Below are positions 39,382-50,423 of a DNA stretch of 64,000 bases, in pieces. A model generated the notes under the pieces. The model was not told the DNA's origin, searched no databases, and saw nothing but the letters and a program-made list of their open reading frames with translations. This DNA comes from an uncultured Hoeflea sp. (GTDB lineage Bacteria > Pseudomonadota > Alphaproteobacteria > Rhizobiales > Rhizobiaceae): contig NZ_CANMVK010000001.1 in NCBI RefSeq assembly GCF_947501405.1, positions 744,001 through 808,000 on the forward strand, written 5' to 3'. The number at the start of each line of letters is the position of its first letter. The first letter of the stretch is position 1. The position numbers were made by a program, and so were the translations under genes.

Positions 39382-40001
39382 TGCAGGCTGCAACATCTCA
39401 CTCGATTGCCTATCAGGGTGAGTTTTCCGATCCGGTGCGCGGCGCCCAGAGCGTGTTTCGCGCCGTGATGGACGCCACGGCGCGGCCGGGATCGATCCAT
39501 CAGCTGGCCGATCTGTGCACGCCGCCGGCGCCGCTGACCGCTTCGGCTGCCGCGATTATCGCCACCTTGGCCGATGCTGAAACGCCGGTCTGGCTCGATT
39601 CAGCGCTGGCTCGGTCCGAGGCGGTTCGCGACTGGATCGTGTTCCATACCGGCGCGCCGGTTACCGTGCATCAGGACGAGGCGAGTTTTGCATTGGTGGC
39701 TGCCCCGCAGAGCCTTGCGGCGCTGAACGGGTTTTCGCTGGGCACCCAGGAATATCCCGACCGTTCGACCACGCTGATCCTGCAGGTATCGGATCTGACG
39801 AAAGGCGCGGCGCTGGTGCTCGAAGGGCCGGGCGTCAATGGCACGGCATCGATCGCGCCTTCGCCAATGCCGCTGCATTTTGCCGCGCAGTGGCGCGACA
39901 ACCGGGCCGGATTTCCGCGCGGTGTTGATTTGATCCTGGCCGGACCAGGGTGTGTGGCGGCTTTGCCGCGCACCACCCGCCTTGCTCAACGGGAGGCATA
40001 A
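39381..40001 (+). CDS. phnH: Phosphonate C-P lyase system protein PhnH
   Basis: 'DPVRGAQSVFRAVMDATARPGSIHQL', 'GAALVLEGPGVNGTASI'. Confidence 0.94.
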   Translation: MQAATSHSIAYQGEFSDPVRGAQSVFRAVMDATARPGSIHQLADLCTPPAPLTASAAAIIATLADAETPVWLDSALARSEAVRDWIVFHTGAPVTVHQDEASFALVAAPQSLAALNGFSLGTQEYPDRSTTLILQVSDLTKGAALVLEGPGVNGTASIAPSPMPLHFAAQWRDNRAGFPRGVDLILAGPGCVAALPRTTRLAQREA

Positions 40002-40003
40002 AT

Positions 40004-41122
40004 ATGTATGTCGCTGTCAAGGGTGGCGAAGCCGCCATCGCCAATGCACACAAGCTGCTCGCCGCCCGGCGGCGCGGCGACCGGCAGGTCCCGGCACTGA
40101 CGCTTGAACAGATTGCCGGGCAATTGGCGCTTGCCGTTGACCGGGTGATGGGCGAGGGATCGCTCTACGATCCCGAACTCGCCGCACTCGCGGTCAAGCA
40201 GGCGCGGGGCGACCTGATCGAGGCCGTGTTTTTGTTGCGCGCCTATCGCACGACGCTGCCGCGGTTCGGACACTCGGAGCCGGTCGATACCGGTAAAATG
40301 GTCGTAGAACGGCGGATCTCGGCGGTTTACAAGGACCTGCCGGGCGGGCAGTTGCTGGGCCCGACCTTTGATTACACCCACCGGCTGCTGGACCCGGATC
40401 TGGCCGGCGATCAGCCGTGCGAACCGCCGGCTGCCGAGACAGACAGCGGCGAGCCAATCACCCGGGTGTCGGATATTTTGAGCAGCGAAGGGCTGATCGA
40501 GGACGACCCGGTCAGCGACCCTTCGGCGCCGGTGGCCGACATCACCCGCAACCCCACCGAATATCCGATGGGGCGTGACGGCCGGCTGCAAACGCTGGCG
40601 CGCGGCGATGAGGGATTTCTGCTGGCGCTCGCCTATTCGACCCAGCGCGGCTATGCCCGCAGCCATCCCTTTGTGGGCGAAATCCGCATTGGCGAGGTCG
40701 ATGTCGAGGTGATGATGCCCGAACTGGGGTTTGCCGTGACGATTGGCCGGATCAAGCTGACCGAATGCCAGATGGTCAACCAGTTCAAGGGATCGTCCAA
40801 GGCACCGCCGCAGTTTACCCGTGGCTATGGTCTGGTCTTCGGCCAGGCCGAGCGCAAGGCGATGGCGATGTCGCTGTGTGACCGGGCGCTCAGGGCCACA
40901 GAGCTGGGCGAGGACATCGTTGCGCCTGCGCAGGACGAGGAATTCGTGCTGTCGCATTGCGACAATGTGCAGGCGACCGGCTTTGTCGAACATCTCAAAC
41001 TGCCGCATTACGTGGATTTTCAGGCCGAGCTCGATCTGGTGCGGCGCATGCGTGCCGAGCATGCGGCGCGGGAGGATGCGGATGGGTTTCAGACTGGCGA
41101 CACACGGGAGGCTGCGGAATGA
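40004..41122 (+). CDS. phnI: C-P lyase complex protein PhnI
   Basis: 'MYVAVKGGEAAIANAHKLLAARRRGD', 'ARGDEGFLLALAYSTQRGYARSHPFVGEIRIGEVDVE'. Confidence 0.96.
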   Translation: MYVAVKGGEAAIANAHKLLAARRRGDRQVPALTLEQIAGQLALAVDRVMGEGSLYDPELAALAVKQARGDLIEAVFLLRAYRTTLPRFGHSEPVDTGKMVVERRISAVYKDLPGGQLLGPTFDYTHRLLDPDLAGDQPCEPPAAETDSGEPITRVSDILSSEGLIEDDPVSDPSAPVADITRNPTEYPMGRDGRLQTLARGDEGFLLALAYSTQRGYARSHPFVGEIRIGEVDVEVMMPELGFAVTIGRIKLTECQMVNQFKGSSKAPPQFTRGYGLVFGQAERKAMAMSLCDRALRATELGEDIVAPAQDEEFVLSHCDNVQATGFVEHLKLPHYVDFQAELDLVRRMRAEHAAREDADGFQTGDTREAAE

Positions 41123-42057
41123 CGGCGCTTGCGGATATGACGGATACCGGGAAACTGGCGACTTACAATTTCGCCTATCTCGATGAGCAGACCAAGCGGA
41201 TGATCCGCCGGGCGATCCTCAAGGGCATCGCCATTCCCGGTTACCAGGTGCCCTTTGCCAGCCGCGAGATGCCGATGCCCTATGGCTGGGGCACCGGCGG
41301 CGTGCAGGTGACCGCGGCGATTATCGGGCCCGACGACGTGCTCAAGGTGATCGACCAGGGTGCCGACGACACCACCAACGCTGTGTCGATCCGGGCGTTC
41401 TTTGCCAAGACCGCAGGCGTTGAAACCACCACTGCTACGGCGGAAGCCTCTATCATCCAGACCCGGCACCGGATCCCCGAAATGCCGCTCACCGAAGGCC
41501 AGGTGCTGGTCTATCAGGTGCCGATCCCGGAGCCGCTGAGGTTCCTCGAGCCGCGCGAGACCGAGACCCGCAAGATGCATGCGCTGGAAGAATATGGCCT
41601 GATGCATGTCAAGCTCTATGAGGACATCGCCCGCAACGGCCATATCGCCACCACCTACGCCTATCCGGTCAAGGTCGAGGGCCGTTACGTGATGGACCCG
41701 TCGCCGACGCCGAAATTCGACAATCCGAAAATGCACCGCTCCGAGGCGCTGCAACTGTTTGGCGCCGGCCGCGAAAAGCGGATTTACGCGATCCCGCCGC
41801 ACACCGAGGTGGTCAGTCTGGATTTTGAGGATCATCCCTTCGAGGTGCAGCATTTCGATCAACCCTGCGCCCTGTGCGGCGGTGAGCAGGTCTATCTCGA
41901 CGAGGTGGTGCTCGATGACCGGGGAGGACGCATGTTCGTGTGTTCGGACACCGATCATTGCGAAAACCGCTGCGCGGCGGGCCATCGCGGCGAACTGGCC
42001 GGCGACGATCTGTTTGACGGCAAGGACAAGGGCGTAGAGACGGAGGCTTCGACATGA
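41119..42057 (+). CDS. phnJ: Alpha-D-ribose 1-methylphosphonate 5-phosphate C-P lyase PhnJ
   Basis: 'YNFAYLDEQTKRMIRRAILKGIAIPGYQVPFASREMPMPYGWGTGGVQ'; C-terminal Cys cluster 'CALCGGEQVYLDEVVLDDRGGRMFVCSDTDHCENRC'. Confidence 0.97.
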   Translation: MTALADMTDTGKLATYNFAYLDEQTKRMIRRAILKGIAIPGYQVPFASREMPMPYGWGTGGVQVTAAIIGPDDVLKVIDQGADDTTNAVSIRAFFAKTAGVETTTATAEASIIQTRHRIPEMPLTEGQVLVYQVPIPEPLRFLEPRETETRKMHALEEYGLMHVKLYEDIARNGHIATTYAYPVKVEGRYVMDPSPTPKFDNPKMHRSEALQLFGAGREKRIYAIPPHTEVVSLDFEDHPFEVQHFDQPCALCGGEQVYLDEVVLDDRGGRMFVCSDTDHCENRCAAGHRGELAGDDLFDGKDKGVETEAST

Positions 42058-42878
42058 GTACTGCCGAGCTGATGGAAACGGTACAGCCGGGCGTTGACGA
42101 TCAGGCCGAAGCCGCCCTTTTGAAGGTCGAGGGTCTCACCCGGGTCTATGGCGACCGCATCGGCTGCGCCGATGTGAGTTTTTCGGTCTGGCCCGGCGAG
42201 GTGCTGGCGATTGTGGGCGAATCCGGCTCCGGCAAGACCACGCTGCTCAACTGCATCTCGTCGCGGCTGACGCCCACCTGCGGGACGGTTCACTACAGGA
42301 GCGGTGACGGGGTGAGCTCCGACATCTTCAAGATGAGTGAGGCTAACCGGCGGCGCCTGATGCGCACCGACTGGGGATTTGTGCATCAAAACCCGATTGA
42401 CGGTTTGCGGATGACAGTGTCGGCCGGCGCCAATGTCGGCGAACGGCTGATGGCGGTGGGCGACCGGCACTATGGCAATATCCGCCAGACAGCCATTGAA
42501 TGGCTGGGCCGGGTGGAAATCGACGCCGACCGTATCGATGACCAGCCGCGCGCCTTTTCGGGCGGCATGCGCCAGCGGCTGCAGATCGCTCGCAATCTGG
42601 TCACCGGGCCGCGGCTGGTGTTCATGGACGAGCCCACCGGGGGGCTGGATGTGTCGGTGCAGGCGCGATTGCTTGATCTGCTGCGCGGACTGGTTTCCGA
42701 TCTGGGGCTGGCGGTGATTGTCGTCACCCACGATCTGGCCGTGGCCAGGCTGTTGTCGGACCGGATGATTGTGATGAAGCAGGGAAGGGTGATCGAGGCC
42801 GGGTTGACCGACCGGCTGCTTGATGACCCGCGGGCGCCCTACACCCAGCTTCTGGTTTCCTCGATCCTGCAGGTATGA
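42054..42878 (+). CDS. phnK: C-P lyase system ATP-binding protein PhnK
   Basis: 'GESGSGKTTLLNCISSRLTPTCGTVHYR'; operon context. Confidence 0.95.
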   Translation: MSTAELMETVQPGVDDQAEAALLKVEGLTRVYGDRIGCADVSFSVWPGEVLAIVGESGSGKTTLLNCISSRLTPTCGTVHYRSGDGVSSDIFKMSEANRRRLMRTDWGFVHQNPIDGLRMTVSAGANVGERLMAVGDRHYGNIRQTAIEWLGRVEIDADRIDDQPRAFSGGMRQRLQIARNLVTGPRLVFMDEPTGGLDVSVQARLLDLLRGLVSDLGLAVIVVTHDLAVARLLSDRMIVMKQGRVIEAGLTDRLLDDPRAPYTQLLVSSILQV

Positions 42879-42882
42879 ACCC

Positions 42883-43586
42883 ATGAACACCTTTCTCGTT
42901 GCATCAGACGTGCGCAAAACCTTCGTGATGCATATGCGCGGCGGTGTCGAATTGCCGGTGGTCGCCAATGTCAGCTTTTCACTGGAAGCGGGGCGTTGCG
43001 CGGTGCTTGGCGGCCCGTCGGGCATCGGCAAGAGCTCGATCCTGAAAATGCTCTACGGCAATTATGGCTGCGATGGCGGACAGATCCTGGTTAGCCATCG
43101 TGGCCGCCATGTCGACATTGTCTCGGCGGACCCGCGCAAGGTGCTGGAAATCCGGCGCGACACGATCGGGTATGTCAGCCAGTTCCTGCGCGCCATGCCA
43201 CGGGTGCCGGCGCTTGATGTCGCGGCCGAACCGCTGATGATCCGCGGCGTGGGGCGAGAGACCGCGCATGCAAAGGCGCAAAGCCTGTTTGCCCGGCTCA
43301 ATCTGCCCGAACGGCTGTGGTCACTTCCGCCGGCAACGTTTTCGGGCGGTGAACAGCAGCGCGTCAACATTGCGCGCGGTTTCATCACCGACCATCCGGT
43401 GCTGTTGCTCGATGAGCCGACAGCCTCGCTGGATGCGGCCAACCGCGAGGTGGTGACGGAACTGATCACTGAAAAGAAAGCCGCGGGCGTCGCGCTGCTT
43501 GGCATTTTTCATGATCATGACGTGCGCCGGGCGGTTGCAGACCAGATCATCGATGTCTCGGCTTTCGCTGCCGGCAAATCAGCCGC

Positions 43587-43590
<4 letters not shown>
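42883..43590 (+). CDS. phnL: C-P lyase system ATP-binding protein PhnL
   Basis: 'RKTFVMHMRGGVELPVVANVSFSLEAGRCAVLGGPSGIGKSSILKMLYGNY'. Confidence 0.95.
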
Positions 43591-45100
<1,510 letters not shown>

Positions 45101-45201
45101 GCGAATAGGCGCATGCGCAGCGCCTGATTGCAAGGCCCAAATCTGGTCGGTTCGCCAGGCTTTTGACCGCTTCGGGCGTCCGGCTGTGGATCGTTACATT
45201 C

Positions 45202-45219
45202 CTGACATCAAACCGACAT
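45202..45219 (+). promoter_or_regulatory. Pho-box-like direct repeat upstream of phnC
   Basis: CTGACAT-CAAA-CCGACAT, 7-4-7 direct repeat close to CTGTCAT-N4-CTGTCAT. Confidence 0.6.
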
Positions 45220-45294
45220 CGCAGCTTCATAAGGCTCCGCTAGTGCAATCCTCGAAGATCACGGGAACCGCCGCGATACCAGAGGATTTCAATC

Positions 45295-46176
45295 ATGCTT
45301 GAACTCACCGATGTCACTCGCCGGTTTGGCGCCAACACCGCCGTGGACGCTGTGACGCTGTCCATTCCCGAGGGTCAGATGGTGGGCGTGATCGGCCGCT
45401 CCGGAGCGGGAAAATCGACGCTTTTGAGAATGATCAACCGCTTGACCAGTCCGAGCGGCGGCGAGATCCGCTTCAAGGGCAAAACCGTCTCGGGGCTCAG
45501 CGGCCCGGCCCTGCGCACCTGGCAGCGCGATTGCGCGATGATCTTTCAGCAGTTCAATCTGGTTCCGCGGCTTGATGTGCTGACCAATGTGCTTTTGGGC
45601 CGGCTCAATCACCGTTCCACAGTACTTAACATTCTCAACGTCTTCACGGTCCAGGAGCGCGCCAATGCGATTGCCGCGCTGGAACGGCTGGGAATCGCCC
45701 AGACCGCCCTGCAGATGGCGGGAACGTTGTCGGGCGGGCAGCAGCAGCGGGTGGCGATCGCCCGGGCGCTGATGCAGTCGCCCTCGATGATCCTAGCCGA
45801 CGAACCCATCGCCTCGCTCGATCCGCTCAACGCCCAGATCGTGATGGATGCACTCAAGGACATCAACCGGCGCGAAGGCATCACGGTGCTTACAAATCTG
45901 CACACGCTCGACACCGCGCGCGCCTATTGCGAGCGGGTTATCGGCATGGCCGCGGGCAAGGTGGTGTTTGATGGACCTCCCGATGAACTGACCAGCGAAA
46001 CCGTGCGGATGATCTATGGCGCCTCCGATGACGGCGCGGAGATTTCCGAGAGCATCACCTCGACCTCGATTTCCACGCCGCGCCCGGTTGTGCCGGTGAA
46101 ATCCCAATCCACCGGTCCGCTGCAGCCGGCGCTTCGCGTCCAACCTGCCGCTTCCGGGGTCGCCTTGCCGGCGTGA
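45295..46176 (+). CDS. phnC: Phosphonate ABC transporter ATP-binding protein
   Basis: '[32 protein letters not shown]', '[33 protein letters not shown]'. Confidence 0.94.
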   Translation: MLELTDVTRRFGANTAVDAVTLSIPEGQMVGVIGRSGAGKSTLLRMINRLTSPSGGEIRFKGKTVSGLSGPALRTWQRDCAMIFQQFNLVPRLDVLTNVLLGRLNHRSTVLNILNVFTVQERANAIAALERLGIAQTALQMAGTLSGGQQQRVAIARALMQSPSMILADEPIASLDPLNAQIVMDALKDINRREGITVLTNLHTLDTARAYCERVIGMAAGKVVFDGPPDELTSETVRMIYGASDDGAEISESITSTSISTPRPVVPVKSQSTGPLQPALRVQPAASGVALPA

Positions 46177-46232
46177 CAGGCCAAACCCACGGACAAGCCG
46201 GCATGCCGCCGGTCCGAACCAGGAGCAGATCC

Positions 46233-47144
46233 ATGTTCAAGAAAACCCTTCTCGCAGCGGCGTCGCTTGCCGCAATCATCGCCGTGCAGCCAGCCGCCGC
46301 CGAAGACCTCAAGGACTTCCGCATCGGCATTCTGGGCGGCGAGAACGAAGCCGACCGCCTGCGCAACTTTCAATGCATGACCGAAAAGTTGCCCGGGGTT
46401 CTGGGCGTTGAAAAAGTCTCCCTGTTCCCGGCCGCCGATTATGATGGCGTGATCCAGGGGCTGCTTGGCGGCACGCTGGATTATGCCGAGCTCGGTGCAT
46501 CGGGCTACGCCAAGGTCTATCTCGAAGACGAGACCGCGGTCGAGCCGATCCTGACCACGGTGCAGACCGACGGAGCCACCGGTTATTATTCGGTGATGGT
46601 GGCGCGCAAGGTTTCGGGCATCACCAAGCTCGAAGACTTGAAGGGCAAGAAGCTCGGCTTTGCCGACCCCGACTCGACGTCGGGCTATCTGGTGCCGTCG
46701 GTGACGCTGCCGGCGGCCGTCGGTATGCCGATCTCCGAATTCTTCGGCGAGACCGGCTTCGGCGGCGGCCATGAAAACCTGGTTCTGGAAGTGGTGCGGG
46801 GCAATTTCGACGCCGGCACCACCTGGGCCTCGGGCGTTGGTGATTTCAACGATGGCTACACCTCCGGCAACCTCAAGAAGATGGTCGACAAGGGCATAGT
46901 CGATATGGGCGATCTGACCGAAGTCTGGAAGTCGCCGCTGATCCCGAACGGCCCGGTTGTCGTCCGTTCGTCGATGGACACTGACATGAAAGCCAAATTC
47001 AAGAACTTCATGATGGCGCTGCCCGAGAGCGATCCGGCCTGTTTCTCGGCCATTCAGGGCGGTGATTACAAGAGCTACACTGAAGTCGATCCTTCATTCT
47101 ACCAGGCGATCATCGACGCGCGCCGCGCCAAGATCGGTTCCTGA
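46233..47144 (+). CDS. phnD: Phosphonate ABC transporter substrate-binding protein
   Basis: Signal peptide; 'DFRIGILGGENEADRLRNFQCMTEKLPGVLGVEKVSLFPAADYDGVIQGLLGGTLDYAELGASGYAK'. Confidence 0.95.
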   Translation: MFKKTLLAAASLAAIIAVQPAAAEDLKDFRIGILGGENEADRLRNFQCMTEKLPGVLGVEKVSLFPAADYDGVIQGLLGGTLDYAELGASGYAKVYLEDETAVEPILTTVQTDGATGYYSVMVARKVSGITKLEDLKGKKLGFADPDSTSGYLVPSVTLPAAVGMPISEFFGETGFGGGHENLVLEVVRGNFDAGTTWASGVGDFNDGYTSGNLKKMVDKGIVDMGDLTEVWKSPLIPNGPVVVRSSMDTDMKAKFKNFMMALPESDPACFSAIQGGDYKSYTEVDPSFYQAIIDARRAKIGS

Positions 47145-47163
47145 TTTTACATCCTGCCCAACG

Positions 47164-47193
47164 ACCGCGGTCCTTCGCCTGAAGGGCCGCGGT
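47164..47193 (+). other. Intercistronic stem-loop between phnD and phnE
   Basis: ACCGCGGTCCTTC-GCCT-GAAGGGCCGCGGT, 13 bp stem with one G.U pair. Confidence 0.65.
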
Positions 47194-47218
47194 TGCCTCC
47201 TCATGACAGGTCATCTTC

Positions 47219-48181
47219 ATGGCATCGCCTCATCATTCCGGGCTGGTTCGTGACACCGAACGGCATTGGCAGCAACTCGCCCGCCAGCGCCGGCTCTATA
47301 CCGGGCTTGGGCTCGTGTTGCTAATGGTCGCACTGTTCGGCTCGCTCTGGTTCGCCAACGAAACCAATGCCGGCAAGTTCTTTGACCGGCTGCCGCATTT
47401 CTTCGATTTCTTCGGTGACATGATCCCTCGCGACGGATGGGAGATCTGGCGGGCGATGTTCGATCTTGAAAGCCCCTATGCGGACGGCTCGTTGAAATAC
47501 GACTATCCGGAAGGCCGGGTCTGGCTCACCGACAGCCTCTATATGCCCGAATATGTGTTCAAGATGATCGAGACCATCAACATCGCCATCGTGGCGACGC
47601 TGATCGGCTTCACATTCGGTTTTCTGTTTTGCTTTCTGGCCGCCTCGAACCTGACCACGCGGCGTTGGCTCAGGGGGCTGGTGCGGCGGATCCTGGAGAT
47701 CCTGAGAGCCTTTCCGGAGATTGTGATTGCCGGTTTTTTCGCCGCCATCCTGTCGCTTGGTCCGGTGCCGGCAATCATCGCTGTGGCAATTCACACCATC
47801 GGGGCGCTCGGCAAGATGTTTTTCGAAGTGGTCGAGAACGCCGATATGAAGCCCGATGAGGGCCTGCGCGCCACCGGCGGCAACTGGGTCGAGCGGGTGC
47901 GTTTCGGCATGGTGCCGCAGGTGCTGCCGAATTTCCTGAGCTACACGCTGCTGCGGCTCGAGATCAATGTGCGGGCCTCGACCATCATCGGCGCGGTCGG
48001 CGGCGGCGGTATTGGCGAGGCGCTGCGGTTGTCGATCAGCCGTGGCCATGAGGCCAAGACCATCGCCATCATCCTGCTGCTGCTGACGACAGTGATTGCG
48101 GTCGACCAGCTCTCCGCCTGGCTGCGCAAGCGCGTGTCCGGGGAACAGGCTTTTGCAAATCCGAGGGGAGCTCCGGCATGA
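47219..48181 (+). CDS. phnE: Phosphonate ABC transporter permease PhnE (1)
   Basis: 'FPEIVIAGFFAAILSLGPVPAIIAVAIHTIGALGKMFFEVVENADMKPDEGLRATGG'. Confidence 0.93.
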   Translation: MASPHHSGLVRDTERHWQQLARQRRLYTGLGLVLLMVALFGSLWFANETNAGKFFDRLPHFFDFFGDMIPRDGWEIWRAMFDLESPYADGSLKYDYPEGRVWLTDSLYMPEYVFKMIETINIAIVATLIGFTFGFLFCFLAASNLTTRRWLRGLVRRILEILRAFPEIVIAGFFAAILSLGPVPAIIAVAIHTIGALGKMFFEVVENADMKPDEGLRATGGNWVERVRFGMVPQVLPNFLSYTLLRLEINVRASTIIGAVGGGGIGEALRLSISRGHEAKTIAIILLLLTTVIAVDQLSAWLRKRVSGEQAFANPRGAPA

Positions 48182-49716
48182 GCGCCGCCACCACCGCAGA
48201 TGTGAAAGACATCATCGGCCGCTATCCCGAAGTGTTCAACCGCTCGTTCCGCGTGCGCTACGGCAAGGCGCTGTTTGCCGCGGCAGTCGCGCTTTATCTG
48301 GTGTTTGCCTGGAACCTGTTTGCCGTGGGCAAGGTGTTCGAGCGCGGCAATTGGGACATCGCCGGGAGCTACCTGGCTGACTGGGTTTCGTATGAAGTCC
48401 GGCCCGACATCAACTATCAGGACGGCTATCTGGAGGTCGAGTTTCCGCGGTTTTCGCCGCTGGGCAATGATCCCAAGCCCGAATGGCTGACAACCGAAAC
48501 CGCCGAGGTGATGGTTGTTCCGGATCTGGCGGACGAGCCCGATATCCAGAACCCAGCACCATCCACCGGTTTTATGGTGCCCGACGCAAAGGGAGCCGCC
48601 ACCGGGTTCATGGCTCCGGGTGCTGCCACCGGAGCCGACGCGCTGCCAGATGCCGGCGACGCCGCAGTTGCATCCGGGCCGGAACGCCGCCTCCTGCCGG
48701 TGCGGGCGGAGGTGGACATGGGCTCGGGGAGGGTGGCGATTGCGCCTTACCGGGTGGAGGTAACACGCGGCAGCGAAACGCTTGTGGTCACCATCGGGGC
48801 CGACGAGATCGTCCGGGCCGAGAGTGCGCTTCCCGACTGGGCAGTGCAGCGGCGCGAGGGCGGCAAGATCGTCGCCTATTTCGGTTTTGACGGGCGGATC
48901 GAGATCGAGGAGGACGAGGTCAAGATCCGGCAGCGTTTTCTCGGCTGGGAGAACTTTCTTTTCGATCCTTCCTCTGCATTCTGGGGTCTTGGTGCGGGCG
49001 AGGTGACGGCGCTGGTCTTTTCAGCGGAGCGGATCGAGCCGGAGCAGTCCAATTTCTCGCTGGCGATCGACAATTTTCTCTACAATTCCGAATGGCAGCA
49101 TGCGGATGTGTTCATCAAGCTTGGCCAGACCATCGTGATGGCTTTTGTCGGCACGCTGTTTGCCACGGCGCTGGCGTTCCCGCTGTCCTTTATGGCGGCC
49201 CGCAACATTACGCCGAGCTTTCTCACCAACCAGATCGTCAAGCGGCTGTTTGATTTTCTGCGCTCGGTCGACATGCTGATCTGGGCGTTGTTTTTCACCC
49301 GCGCTTTCGGGCCCGGGCCGCTGGCCGGTATTTCCGCCATCTTTTTCACCGATACCGGAACGCTTGGAAAACTCTATGCGGAGGCGCTGGAAAACATCGA
49401 CGAGAAACAGCGCGAAGGCGTGCGGTCGCTGGGCGCCAATCCGGTGCTCGTGCAACGTTTCGGCGTGGTGCCGCAGGTGCTGCCGGTGTTTGTCAGCCAG
49501 TCGCTGTATTTCTGGGAGTCCAATACCCGCTCCGCAACCATCATCGGCGCTGTTGGCGCCGGCGGCATCGGGCTCAAGCTTTGGGAAGCCATGCGCACCA
49601 ATGCCGATTGGGAGAATGTCGCCTATATGGTGCTGCTCATCCTGGTAGTGGTGTATGTTTTCGACACCATATCCTCGCGCCTGCGCGGATTGCTGATTGG
49701 AAGGGGACAGCATTGA
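48178..49716 (+). CDS. phnE: Phosphonate ABC transporter permease PhnE (2) with large extracytoplasmic insert
   Basis: 512 aa; C-terminal permease 'LRSVDMLIWALFFTRAFGPGPLAGISAIFFTDTGTLGKLYAEALENID'; about 240 aa between TM1 and next TM. Confidence 0.92.
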   Translation: MSAATTADVKDIIGRYPEVFNRSFRVRYGKALFAAAVALYLVFAWNLFAVGKVFERGNWDIAGSYLADWVSYEVRPDINYQDGYLEVEFPRFSPLGNDPKPEWLTTETAEVMVVPDLADEPDIQNPAPSTGFMVPDAKGAATGFMAPGAATGADALPDAGDAAVASGPERRLLPVRAEVDMGSGRVAIAPYRVEVTRGSETLVVTIGADEIVRAESALPDWAVQRREGGKIVAYFGFDGRIEIEEDEVKIRQRFLGWENFLFDPSSAFWGLGAGEVTALVFSAERIEPEQSNFSLAIDNFLYNSEWQHADVFIKLGQTIVMAFVGTLFATALAFPLSFMAARNITPSFLTNQIVKRLFDFLRSVDMLIWALFFTRAFGPGPLAGISAIFFTDTGTLGKLYAEALENIDEKQREGVRSLGANPVLVQRFGVVPQVLPVFVSQSLYFWESNTRSATIIGAVGAGGIGLKLWEAMRTNADWENVAYMVLLILVVVYVFDTISSRLRGLLIGRGQH

Positions 49717-50423
49717 TGCGCTACGCCATTTATTTCGCGCCCGGTCCCGATACCGAGCTTGCGCAATTGGGCGCAGGCTGGCTTGGCCGCGATGCCGGCA
49801 CCGGTCGGACCATCGGGCATTCCGAGATAGAGGGACTTGGCGCCAATGAATTGGCGGTCATCACTGGGCCCGCGCGACGTTACGGCTTTCATGCTACGCT
49901 CAAGGCTCCGTTCCGGCTTGCCAGTGGCGTGAGCCCGGCCGACCTGGCGAGGGCGGTCGACGCCTTCGCGGCGCGCAAGACCGGTTTCGAGATTCCGGCA
50001 TTGCGCGTGGGGATCATCGGCGGCTTCGTGGCGATCGTCCCGGATGGACAGTGTGAAGCGCTCACCGCGTTTGCGGGCGAGGTTGTCGAGGCCTTCGAAC
50101 CTTTACGTGCGGCGCTGAGCGAGGCGGAGATCGAACGTCGTAACCCGGATGCGCTGTCTTCGCCGCAACTGCGCAATCTGATGCGGTGGGGCTATCCTTA
50201 CGTGTTTGACGAGTTCCGGTTTCACATGACGCTGAGCACCCGGCTCGAACCGTCGGAAGCGGAGCGGGTGCGTGAAGCTGCGGCGAAGCATTTCGCACCG
50301 GCGCTGCAAAGGCCGGTTCCGGTCGATCAATTGACCCTTTTTGGCGAAGCTGAACCCGGTGGGCCATTTGAAATTCTCAGGCGGGCGCCGCTTGCCCGCG
50401 CCCAACACAGAAAGACCGGTTGA
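49716..50423 (+). CDS. DUF1045 / phosphonate-operon 2H-phosphoesterase-like protein
   Basis: 'MRYAIYFAPGPDTELAQLGAGWLGRDAGTG', two H-x-T motifs 'GFHATLKAP' and 'RFHMTLST'; position before phnM. Confidence 0.88.
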   Translation: MRYAIYFAPGPDTELAQLGAGWLGRDAGTGRTIGHSEIEGLGANELAVITGPARRYGFHATLKAPFRLASGVSPADLARAVDAFAARKTGFEIPALRVGIIGGFVAIVPDGQCEALTAFAGEVVEAFEPLRAALSEAEIERRNPDALSSPQLRNLMRWGYPYVFDEFRFHMTLSTRLEPSEAERVREAAAKHFAPALQRPVPVDQLTLFGEAEPGGPFEILRRAPLARAQHRKTG

